From contig DASXUG010000012.1 in NCBI GenBank assembly GCA_036504995.1, forward strand, positions 1 through 64,000: a stretch of 64,000 nucleotides of DNA, written 5' to 3'. This DNA is from DASXUG01 sp036504995. Its GTDB lineage: Bacteria; Pseudomonadota; Gammaproteobacteria; Burkholderiales; Methylophilaceae. The notes below the pieces were generated by a model, which was given only the letters and a program-made list of their open reading frames with translations, had not been told where the DNA came from and did not search any database. This document shows positions 55,290 through 62,938 of this stretch, piece by piece. Both the position numbers and the translations under genes were made by a program. Position 1 is the first letter of the stretch. Every line of letters starts with the position of its first letter.

Positions 55290-55844
55290 TCACTCAAGCG
55301 TCATGCGTTTAAGTTTCTCAATGAGTTGATGCTGCTGCTCCATGCTTATTTCGTCATATTGCAGCAAACCTGAAAGCCACAATCCATCAGCGGCAAGCCT
55401 GACTAACCTGGCATTTTCAGAGCTATCTGTAGCCGCATGCTTGTTGAGCTGACTCGCTAACCACTCACGCCAACGCTGGCGAACTAACTCATCTTCAAAC
55501 ATCAACGTAGTCAGCGGTATAGAGTTTAAATACTCCCTATCCTCATCTTCCATATTCAGCACATCCACATAAGCACGCGTGAAACGACCTTTTGCTACCG
55601 TATCTTGCTGCAAAGACTTCTCAATTTGGGTTTCGATAGCTTCAAACACATGAGATACCATGCCCTCAATCAGCGCTTGCTTGCTAGGAAAGTGATGCAG
55701 CAAACCACCCTTACTCACCCCAGCTTGCTTAGCCACCGCCTCAAGCGTTAATCCATGCATACCATTGAACTGAAGAATACGTAATGCCTCTTTCAAAAGG
55801 GCAAGTCGAACAATTTCAGGTTGTTTTTTGCGGGTAGCACTCAT
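55290..55844 (-). CDS. TetR-family repressor of the RND pump
   Basis: 184 residues. N-terminal helix-turn-helix (MHGLTLEAVAKQAGVSKGGLLHHFPSKQALI), and a C-terminal ligand-binding domain. It precedes the adaptor-pump-channel genes on the same strand. A TetR-type palindrome lies 42 bases upstream of its start, so it probably represses its own operon. Confidence 0.92.
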   Translation of the reverse strand: MSATRKKQPEIVRLALLKEALRILQFNGMHGLTLEAVAKQAGVSKGGLLHHFPSKQALIEGMVSHVFEAIETQIEKSLQQDTVAKGRFTRAYVDVLNMEDEDREYLNSIPLTTLMFEDELVRQRWREWLASQLNKHAATDSSENARLVRLAADGLWLSGLLQYDEISMEQQHQLIEKLKRMTLE

Positions 55845-55885
55845 CTTGGGAAGTGTTATCTTTCTAAATATGAATTTTCAAAACA

Positions 55886-55903
55886 ATACCGTCTGTACGG
55901 TAT
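55886..55903. promoter_or_regulatory. TetR operator upstream of the efflux operon
   Basis: ATACCGT-CTGT-ACGGTAT, a perfect 7-base palindrome around CTGT, of the form bound by many efflux-linked TetR repressors. Confidence 0.8.
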
Positions 55904-55953
55904 GTTTGTCAATCACAATAAGTTGTTGTGATGGGTGAGATGCTGATATTGGC

Positions 55954-56853
55954 TCAGGATATTTGACTTCTTAGCAGCTCAGACAGCCAATCCATAAAAA
56001 TCCGCATACGCTTGGAAAGGTTTCGTTTGTGCGGGTAGAGCAAAGATACTGGCATCGCAGGGGCACGATAGTCATTAAGTATTTGCACCAGTTGACCCTC
56101 ATCAAGCAATTGACGAGCCCCTAAAATCGGGGCTTGTATAATCCCCAATCCAGCAACGCATGCCGCTCGATAGGCATCCACATTATTGACTGAAATTCGA
56201 CTTTGCATTGAGATTACTTGCATTGTTAGTCCATCCCAATATTCAAACGCATCATTTCTGGCAGAAGCATTCACGCTGTAGTGAATCAACCAATGTTTAC
56301 GTAAATCTTCTAAACATCTTGGCTCACCATATTGTGCTAAATAGGCTGGGCTTGCAAAATTGAATTGTGGCATCTCGCCTATAGCTCTCACAATCAGCCC
56401 TGAGTCAGATAGTTTGCCAGTACGAACCACACAATCAAAGCCTTCTGAAATCAAATCTACGCGATGGTCGGTACTACTTAAGTCAATCTGCAAGTTCGGA
56501 TAGCGCCTTAAAAATTCAGGAAGATTTGGGATGACAATATTACGTGCCATTGGGTGTGACATATCAACACGGATATGTCCGCTAATGCTTAAATCATCCG
56601 TTTGGAATAGACTTTCTAATTCATCCAACTCAGAAAGTACATCAAGTGCGCGCTCATAAAAAATCTGACCATCTGGGGTAAGGTGCACTTTTCGCGTAGT
56701 GCGATGCAGCAATTGAGTCCCTAACACATTTTCCAAGTGCTGTACCGCAAGAGAGATGCTTGCCTTTGGTAGCCCTAGCGCATCGGCTGCCTTGGTAAAG
56801 CCACCCAACTCTGCTACCCGTATAAAACGTTTTATGGCTTCCGTATTTTCCAT
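55954..56853 (-). CDS. LysR-family transcriptional regulator
   Basis: 299 residues. N-terminal winged helix (FIRVAELGGFTKAADALGLPKASISLAVQHLENVLGTQLLHRTTRKVHLT) and a LysR substrate-binding domain. It is of the DsdC/PecT-like group that often controls a divergent oxidoreductase. The divergent SDR gene starts 115 bases away. Confidence 0.93.
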   Translation of the reverse strand: MENTEAIKRFIRVAELGGFTKAADALGLPKASISLAVQHLENVLGTQLLHRTTRKVHLTPDGQIFYERALDVLSELDELESLFQTDDLSISGHIRVDMSHPMARNIVIPNLPEFLRRYPNLQIDLSSTDHRVDLISEGFDCVVRTGKLSDSGLIVRAIGEMPQFNFASPAYLAQYGEPRCLEDLRKHWLIHYSVNASARNDAFEYWDGLTMQVISMQSRISVNNVDAYRAACVAGLGIIQAPILGARQLLDEGQLVQILNDYRAPAMPVSLLYPHKRNLSKRMRIFMDWLSELLRSQIS

Positions 56854-56968
56854 ATCATCAAATATTGTTTATTTAAAATGAACAGTATAATCATTTAAAG
56901 CCCATTTATCACAAAATAAAATATCAATAATATGCCACTCAGTTCTTAACAACTTATGGAGAAATGCA

Positions 56969-57727
56969 ATGACATTAAAAATCGGATTAATTACTGGCGC
57001 TAGTCGTGGGCTTGGCAAAAGCACGGCACTGGCAATGGCGAAACAAGGGATTGATGTAATTTTGACTTATCATAGCCAAAAAGAAGCCGCAGAGGCTGTC
57101 GTCGCTGAAATTGTTACAATGGGGCGAAAGGCAATCGCATTACAATTAGACGTTGCTGACGCCTCAAACTTTGTAGGTTTTGCTAATCAGGTTTCAGCGG
57201 TACTTAAATCAAACTGGCAACGCGACCACTTAGACTTTTTAGTGAATAATGCAGGTACGGGTATTCATGCAGCATTTACAGAAACCACAGAGGCGATGTT
57301 CGACCAAATGGTCAATATTCAGCTCAAGTCTGTATTTTTTCTGACACAAAAACTCTTACCATTAATCAATGATGGAGGCCGCATTGTCAATATCTCTAGC
57401 GGCTTAGCGCGCTTTGCTTTACCTGGCTACAGTGCTTATGCAGCCATGAAAGGTGGCATTGAGGTACTAACTCGTTTTATGGCGAAAGAGTTAGGTCCAC
57501 GTAAAATCACCGTGAATACCGTTGCTCCTGGTGCGATTGAGACAGATTTTGGCGGCGGAGCTGTACGTGATAACAAAGACATTAATGATTATATTGCTTC
57601 CCAAACCGCACTAGGTCGTGTTGGCGTTACCGAAGATATTGGGCCCATGATTGCGTCATTATTATCGGAAAATAATCGTTGGGTTAATGCGCAACGGATT
57701 GAAGTATCAGGTGGGATGTATATTTAA
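56969..57727 (+). CDS. Short-chain dehydrogenase/reductase (SDR)
   Basis: 252 residues. NAD(P)-binding TGASRGLGKS, NNAGTGI, the catalytic Ser-Tyr-Lys in ISSGLARFALPGYSAYAAMKGG, and GAIETDFGG. It starts after GGAG and is divergent from the LysR gene, which likely controls it. The substrate is unknown. Confidence 0.92.
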   Translation: MTLKIGLITGASRGLGKSTALAMAKQGIDVILTYHSQKEAAEAVVAEIVTMGRKAIALQLDVADASNFVGFANQVSAVLKSNWQRDHLDFLVNNAGTGIHAAFTETTEAMFDQMVNIQLKSVFFLTQKLLPLINDGGRIVNISSGLARFALPGYSAYAAMKGGIEVLTRFMAKELGPRKITVNTVAPGAIETDFGGGAVRDNKDINDYIASQTALGRVGVTEDIGPMIASLLSENNRWVNAQRIEVSGGMYI

Positions 57728-57737
57728 TAGTGTTTAG

Positions 57738-57800
57738 CAAGAAACGCCGCTTGTTTTGACTTAGGCTTTAAGTCATTAATATTGCAGGCAGCGTTTCTTG
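57738..57800. terminator. Large hairpin between convergent SDR and NRDE genes
   Basis: Outer arms CAAGAAACGC at 57738-57747 and GCGTTTCTTG at 57791-57800, with an inner hairpin TGACTTA 57757-57763 and TAAGTCA 57769-57775. It fits a shared terminator. Confidence 0.7.
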
Positions 57801-57852
57801 ATTAAGTTTAACCTGCCAATTGAGACTCTTCGCCTCATCGTCATACGAAACA

Positions 57853-58740
57853 TCAATCGCCCCCACCCGAAAACACCGAAGCATCCATTTGCCAAGTATC
57901 CACGGTACTAACAGTTTGATTACCAGAAACGTCAAAGCTTTTTGTTTCAAAGCGCACTTGCCCGTCACGCCCCATAATCAATACAGTGCTGCTGCGTGTG
58001 CCATGCTTTTCGCCCACTACAAAACAGGCTGATAATCGCTCTTCTTCCTCTTGACTTACGCCTGTACTGGGAAGTCCGCTTTGATAGGTAGTACGGTCGG
58101 CCAACATAGCAAAGCATGCAGTCGCAATCTCCACTTGGGTGATTACTTTTGAGGCAGGCTTTGGCAATAACTCAGCATCACGTACAGGAGTTGCAGCTAG
58201 CGTAGGATACATGCCTAACAATATAGAAAAACCACCGTAGGTTTTGAGATAGGCGCCGAATAATTGCTCTAACTGTACACATTTAGGCCATTTCTCATCC
58301 AGCAATCCATTTGAAACAGTGTGTACACCTTGCGTGAGTGCTAATGGCAAACGGGTATTGGTGCCTGCGTAATAAGCCTGACGGGTAGAGCCTACAATCA
58401 AATTAAACGGGGGATGGCTACCACGGTTACGTACAAATTGACGTACATGGGCAACAGGTGTTTCTTCTGAGGCCAGATAGTCAACTGGCAATTGGCTGAT
58501 GGAGGGCAGCATTGGGTCGATGACTTGTCCATCTCGAAACGCAGTCACTGCGGCATAGCGCCCTTCTTTTGTGACACCCATAGGCGTACCATGGTAGCCA
58601 TCTTGGCTGGCAAAACATTTCGGGGGCTCTGTCCACCATGCAGGCGACGCCATGACTTCATCGCACGGAGCGTCATGATTCATAAGCATGATTAAGGGAA
58701 AATCTGGATGCGCGCGCCAGGCAATGGCTAGGATGCTCAT
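57853..58740 (-). CDS. NRDE/TANGO2-like family protein
   Basis: 295 residues. The N-terminus SILAIAWRAHPDFPLIMLMNHDAP corresponds to the NRDE start of this family, but with NHD instead of NRD. Further matches: GTPMGVTKEGRYAAVTAFRD and HTVSNGLLDEKWPK. The family function is unknown. It is the last gene of the nifS-nifT operon, 131 bases after the preceding gene. Confidence 0.82.
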   Translation of the reverse strand: MSILAIAWRAHPDFPLIMLMNHDAPCDEVMASPAWWTEPPKCFASQDGYHGTPMGVTKEGRYAAVTAFRDGQVIDPMLPSISQLPVDYLASEETPVAHVRQFVRNRGSHPPFNLIVGSTRQAYYAGTNTRLPLALTQGVHTVSNGLLDEKWPKCVQLEQLFGAYLKTYGGFSILLGMYPTLAATPVRDAELLPKPASKVITQVEIATACFAMLADRTTYQSGLPSTGVSQEEEERLSACFVVGEKHGTRSSTVLIMGRDGQVRFETKSFDVSGNQTVSTVDTWQMDASVFSGGGD

Positions 58741-58871
58741 AAATTAATCTTTCGGTTAAAGTGTTCGGCGATTGCCAATTAAACTTGATAGCATTCTTCC
58801 AGCAAAACATGGATGCCTGTGGAGCACGAGCTTGGAGTCATATAAAATCTCATGGTCAGTAGCTAACTTTT

Positions 58872-59327
58872 CTAAAAATCTTCTGCAATGACTTCCATCT
58901 CCACCAGTTGGCTACGTAGCTTAAGCCTAGCCTCAAAGCCTAGCTTAGTTCTGAACAGGGGCTCTCGGTCTAGCTCTTCCAGCGCCTCCTCATCATTGAT
59001 GTAAATACGAAAATCGGCATTGCTGGCAACCGCAGCCAGGCTGGCGCGGAGGGCTGACACTGGCTCAGTTTGGTAAACACCATCACCCCACATAAAATCA
59101 GCGCGGTAAAGCGGCGTTTCTTCACCATACTTTGCAGAAAGCTCATGGGTCACATCGACAGAAACGCCGCCAGAGCTTTGTAATTGCTGGACTGTGGTCC
59201 TTTGATAAATCACTACATCGCCCTCCTTGCCGTAAGTCACTTGTACTTTACGCACAAAATCTTCTTCATCAAAAGCAAACCACACGCGGGCGTGATTATT
59301 TTTCTGAATTTCAACAACGTGAATCAT
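58872..59327 (-). CDS. Uncharacterised protein in the nifS-nifT operon (151 residues)
   Basis: Acidic, soluble, no Cys. Starts MIHVVEIQKNNHARVWFAFDEEDFVRK. The C-terminal EEALEELDREPLFRTKLGFEARLKLRSQLVEMEVI is helical. No family recognised. It is co-oriented with the neighbouring small genes. Confidence 0.75.
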   Translation of the reverse strand: MIHVVEIQKNNHARVWFAFDEEDFVRKVQVTYGKEGDVVIYQRTTVQQLQSSGGVSVDVTHELSAKYGEETPLYRADFMWGDGVYQTEPVSALRASLAAVASNADFRIYINDEEALEELDREPLFRTKLGFEARLKLRSQLVEMEVIAEDF

Positions 59328-59379
59328 AGCGTGCTCCTAAAGAGGTAGAGGGGTGCTTCGATGCTTTTATTGAAGCGCA

Positions 59380-59775
59380 TTACATGACTTCATCAATACT
59401 AGCCAAGGTTTGTTTGGTCATCGTAAGCAAGGCTGACGCAGAGATTAGTGCGTTGTTTTCATCTAAGACACTTGCATTAAAGTGACTAGCTAACGCGCTG
59501 GCTATGATTAGCACCGTGATTTTTTCACGTGGGTCGCCACTCCATTGCAGGTTAACGCTACCATCTTTATCTGTAGGTGGTTCAAGTTTGCAAAAATGCA
59601 TCATCAACCCTGCATCCTCACCTTCAAGCGTACATGGCAAATAACCTGCACTAACGAATGGTACGTAATCATCTTCTAGCGTCAATTTAAAATGTAAGTC
59701 TTTAATTGCAGCTTGCAAGGATGCGCGTAAAGGAAAGTCTGCCTGATTAATCAATACCGTAAATGACCTTGCCAT
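59380..59775 (-). CDS. Uncharacterised protein in the nifS-nifT operon (131 residues)
   Basis: Soluble. Ordered N-terminal part MARSFTVLINQADFPLRASLQAAIKD and a middle stretch around AGLMMHFCKLEPP with one of two Cys. No motif recognised. Confidence 0.75.
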   Translation of the reverse strand: MARSFTVLINQADFPLRASLQAAIKDLHFKLTLEDDYVPFVSAGYLPCTLEGEDAGLMMHFCKLEPPTDKDGSVNLQWSGDPREKITVLIIASALASHFNASVLDENNALISASALLTMTKQTLASIDEVM

Positions 59776-59816
59776 TGCTTTATCCTCTGCTTTCTTTATG
59801 ACAGCTCAACACTTGG

Positions 59817-60107
59817 TTACAACGTTAAAATTGTGATTTCCTGATCAGCATCTGTAACTTCAGCCTGAGTGAGCTTGCCCGTTTCGTCATAGCTATAATA
59901 ATGCTGCATCTCCATCTCCCCATATACCATCTTCTGAAAGCCAATCATGCGCTCCCTACCGTCGTAATACGCAATAAAATAGGTGTTACGGTTAATTGTT
60001 GCGCTTGCTTCTAGTGGCTGACTGAGCTTGATCGGAAGCTTGATACCGCTATAAGTGGCAAAATAGCGTTTTGTCAGCGTCAGGTTATCTAGCAAACCGT
60101 TACTCAT
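59817..60107 (-). CDS. Small uncharacterised protein of nif clusters (96 residues)
   Basis: 96 residues with no Cys; rich in Tyr and Thr, and beta-rich (KRYFATYSGIKLPIKLSQPL, RNTYFIAYYDG). Overlaps the zinc-ribbon gene by 4 bases. It may belong to a DUF group seen near nif genes, but I cannot name it safely. Confidence 0.75.
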   Translation of the reverse strand: MSNGLLDNLTLTKRYFATYSGIKLPIKLSQPLEASATINRNTYFIAYYDGRERMIGFQKMVYGEMEMQHYYSYDETGKLTQAEVTDADQEITILTL

Positions 60108-60331
60108 AGGCGCTTTTTCTCAGCTTTTGAATAGTTGCTAAAATGTCCCTCGCGACTCGCCCTAGCGCGTGCACTGGCAATAATGCCTGCACTTTGTCCT
60201 GCAGGCGCAATACGCGAAACTTGTTTTTCCAAGCTTCCACCGCATTCAGGACATACTGGTGTACTAGAAGCTTTGGCTAACAACTCAAAGGTTTTATCGC
60301 ATTGTTTGCAGTGGAAATCATATAAAGGCAT
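60104..60331 (-). CDS. FmdB-family zinc ribbon protein
   Basis: 75 residues. MPLYDFHCKQCDKTFELL and CPECGG give the CX2C-CX2C zinc ribbon of the FmdB/CxxC_CxxC family. It is often found next to regulatory or metabolic genes and likely binds a partner protein or nucleic acid. The C-terminal part is basic. Confidence 0.88.
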   Translation of the reverse strand: MPLYDFHCKQCDKTFELLAKASSTPVCPECGGSLEKQVSRIAPAGQSAGIIASARARASREGHFSNYSKAEKKRL

Positions 60332-60345
60332 AAGGTATGTCCTTG

Positions 60346-61206
60346 TTAAGCAGCGGCTAAACTGGCGCTAAGTTTTCCTGTTTGCAACCACTGGGTAAAC
60401 TCAGCTAATGGCATTTCAATACAGGTAATATTTTGTTCAGCAATAAAACGTTGCTCCATGCGCGTAAGTGGCGTATCAATGATCGCCCAATGCTTGTCAG
60501 AAGAGCGCTTCATCACTTGTCTAGCGTAAGTACGTGTTAACTGATTGCTAAAGCGGCAACCCATAAATAAAAAGCTTGCTCCATTACGTAATGCTTTCAC
60601 ACGATTGGGAATAGGCGTCTGAATATCAATCTCGGTCAATACTTCGACAAAATCAGAATCAGACACAATAAAGTTTTTGGCTGGGCTAACCGAACCTAAT
60701 GGTTTATACAAAACAATATCCCAACCATCGGCAACAGATGGCTCGACCATATTGCCATGAGCATCGAAGTATTTTACCCACTCCCCAAAGTGCTCAGATT
60801 GCGATACGCCTTGGATTTGCCCCCAGTTAGCCTTACCAGCAAGTGCTTTGGCCATACCGTCGTCGTACCAAGTATCCACAATTAATAAAGGCTTCTTATT
60901 GAGCGCAGCCACGTACTCATGCAACATATTGGGAGTCAGACTTGGCGCGTAGGCATCGTTCATCAAGCTCACTACGCTTTTGCGATGCTTAAAGTTTTCA
61001 ATAAACTGTGCCGCTGCTGTAAGATTATTGCGGATTTTATGTGGCACACTCACTTTTGTGGTGAGCATTTGCACTAACGCTTCTGGCGTACTGGGCACAA
61101 AACAGCTTGCAGGCTCAAGGCCAAGCACATGCGGCCCGAGGTAAGGGATAAGCGTGCCAGCATCTCGTGCGTTGGCAATTTCTTGTAGGGCAGAATGGAT
61201 GGTCAT
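60346..61206 (-). CDS. SIR2-like domain protein of the nif-linked operon
   Basis: 286 residues. The N-terminus resembles SIR2-like (SIR2_2) proteins: ARDAGTLIPYLGPHVLGLEP. The FLFMGCRFSNQLTRTYARQVM segment would match the NAD-binding C-terminal end of such domains. It is not a classical sirtuin. NAD hydrolysis or binding is possible; the role is unknown. It lies 14 bases before the FmdB gene. Confidence 0.7.
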   Translation of the reverse strand: MTIHSALQEIANARDAGTLIPYLGPHVLGLEPASCFVPSTPEALVQMLTTKVSVPHKIRNNLTAAAQFIENFKHRKSVVSLMNDAYAPSLTPNMLHEYVAALNKKPLLIVDTWYDDGMAKALAGKANWGQIQGVSQSEHFGEWVKYFDAHGNMVEPSVADGWDIVLYKPLGSVSPAKNFIVSDSDFVEVLTEIDIQTPIPNRVKALRNGASFLFMGCRFSNQLTRTYARQVMKRSSDKHWAIIDTPLTRMEQRFIAEQNITCIEMPLAEFTQWLQTGKLSASLAAA

Positions 61207-61263
61207 GGTTTTTCCTTTAACTTTGCTCGCTTGAACTCTTAAATAAATTTCGTCAGCATTTGC

Positions 61264-62415
61264 CTAATAAATAGCAGCACCAGCACCCACATTTACAGAG
61301 GCATCTTTTGCGGTTTTTACAATAAACTCAACTTCATCTTCGGTAATTTGTGCGTGAAACGGCAACGCTATAGAACGATCAGCAACTTTTTCTGTGACAA
61401 AAAAATCCCCTTTACGATAACCATATTGCTCGATATAGGCACGCTGCAAATGGATAGGTTTGCAATAGGCTGCAGCTTCTGTAAGCTCGGTTTCCAAATC
61501 GTCCACCATAGCATCTCGACTGCTAGCACTAAAGCGTGTACCCAGATGTACCTGATATAAAAACCAATGAACCTCTTCCACCCCTGGCGCAATATAAGGA
61601 GGCTTGATGCCTTCAAAACTTAACATTTGCGCCTCATACCAAGTTTCTACTTGTTTACGATGAGCAAGCAACTCAGGCAAGCGTTGTAACTGAACCAATC
61701 CTATTGCCGCGGTTAATTCAGAGACACCAGCATCTAATGGGGTGCGTAAAGTTGCAGTTAATGAACTACGCTCATCGCGACGACGTGATTTAAAATGTCG
61801 CATTTTTAGTGCTAACGTGTCGTCATCTGTCACGATCATGGCGGCTTTACCGCAACACAAGGCTAATGGCTGTGAGAAATCGAAGATTGCCACATCGCCA
61901 AAACTACCGACCAATTTGTCTTGATAGCGAGAACCTATCGCCTCGGTGGAATCCTCAATCAAATAAGCCCCAGTTTTTTCAGCGAGTGCACGCAATTTTT
62001 TCCAATCCGCGGGATGTCCATTCACGTTGCAAGCTAAAATAGCACGTGTACACTCGGTCACTTTAGCTTCTGCTTTTTCAGCAGGCAGCGTTTGTGACCA
62101 GTAATCAATATCGCAAATAACTGGCTTTGCCCCAGACCACGCGATGGCGTGCGCGATATGATGCCAGCTATAGCCAGATGCAATCACCTCATCACCCTCG
62201 CCTATCCCCATCGCTTTTAAGGCAATCAGTGCACCTATCGTACCGCTTGATACACAGATGGCGTGCCTGCGCCCTAGATAGTTGGCAAAAGCTTTTTCAA
62301 ACGCTTCAGTCAGTGGGCCATCAGTTTGCGCTGATCGGGCAAGGACAGACTGCACGGCTGAAGTTTCTACTTCAGTGTAATCTGGGCTGCTTAACGAGAT
62401 CCAAGTATCTGTCAT
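61264..62415 (-). CDS. DegT/DnrJ/EryC1-family protein lacking the PLP lysine
   Basis: About 383 residues from ATG 62415; a GTG at 62424 is the alternative. It has the full fold of sugar aminotransferases: TDGPLTEAFEKAFANYLGRRHAICVSSGT, and EDSTEAIGSRYQDKLVGSFGDVAIF with the PLP Asp. In the following segment (FDFSQPLALCCGKAAMIVTDD) the usual Lys of FxxxK-L-T-GEGG is Leu (about 184 from the ATG), and GEGG is GKAA. It therefore probably cannot form a PLP Schiff base and may be a regulatory or structural relative. The C-terminal part is intact. Confidence 0.85.
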   Translation of the reverse strand: MTDTWISLSSPDYTEVETSAVQSVLARSAQTDGPLTEAFEKAFANYLGRRHAICVSSGTIGALIALKAMGIGEGDEVIASGYSWHHIAHAIAWSGAKPVICDIDYWSQTLPAEKAEAKVTECTRAILACNVNGHPADWKKLRALAEKTGAYLIEDSTEAIGSRYQDKLVGSFGDVAIFDFSQPLALCCGKAAMIVTDDDTLALKMRHFKSRRRDERSSLTATLRTPLDAGVSELTAAIGLVQLQRLPELLAHRKQVETWYEAQMLSFEGIKPPYIAPGVEEVHWFLYQVHLGTRFSASSRDAMVDDLETELTEAAAYCKPIHLQRAYIEQYGYRKGDFFVTEKVADRSIALPFHAQITEDEVEFIVKTAKDASVNVGAGAAIY

Positions 62416-62416
62416 C

Positions 62417-62683
62417 TCATACACTCTTCTGTGTCACGATAATGCCTGTCGCGTGCTCTAAATTGTGTGTGAGTTGCACACAATGTTCGCGCCCATCTAA
62501 CAAATACAAGTTGTATTTTTGTGCCGATAAATAAGGTGGGACATCCATATCAGAGTCAGACATGCGCAGAAAAGTCAGCTGAGGAAAACACTCTTTCAAA
62601 ATTGGCACAGGGTTGCTTGTATTTTGCTCAAACTGTAACAAAGTACTTTCAATTTCAGCGATAACCTCATTAGAAATACACAT
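62417..62683 (-). CDS. Small uncharacterised nif-linked protein (88 residues)
   Basis: 88 residues with a good AGGAG. Soluble. Starts MCISNEVIAEIESTLLQFEQ; centre RMSDSDMDVPPYL. It lies between nifT and the DegT-like gene. I do not name the family. Confidence 0.78.
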   Translation of the reverse strand: MCISNEVIAEIESTLLQFEQNTSNPVPILKECFPQLTFLRMSDSDMDVPPYLSAQKYNLYLLDGREHCVQLTHNLEHATGIIVTQKSV

Positions 62684-62692
62684 AGCAAGCTC

Positions 62693-62902
62693 CTATTCAT
62701 CCACTTTTTTAGCTTCGATGGTGATGGGTAATTTCGTCCCCTCTGGCATCTCTGGCAAAGCCAGCACCCAGCCATTAGCAAGCTTAATATTGCCCCCCCA
62801 CAGATCAGGATTGTCATGATGCACGATAGGCTCCTCTAAATCTTTCTTTGGCACATAAGCGGAGAGTTCGCTTTTTTCGTTACGACGTATCATGACTTTC
62901 AT
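62693..62902 (-). CDS. nifT: NifT/FixU protein
   Basis: 69 residues. MKVMIRRN, SAYVPKKDLEEPIV, DLWGGNIKLANGWVLALPEMP and the end KLPITIEAKKVDE match NifT/FixU closely. Its role in nitrogen fixation is not defined. It lies 36 bases after nifS. Confidence 0.93.
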   Translation of the reverse strand: MKVMIRRNEKSELSAYVPKKDLEEPIVHHDNPDLWGGNIKLANGWVLALPEMPEGTKLPITIEAKKVDE

Positions 62903-62938
62903 GGTTTACCCTTTGAGATGTTAAAATTTACTGAAGAC

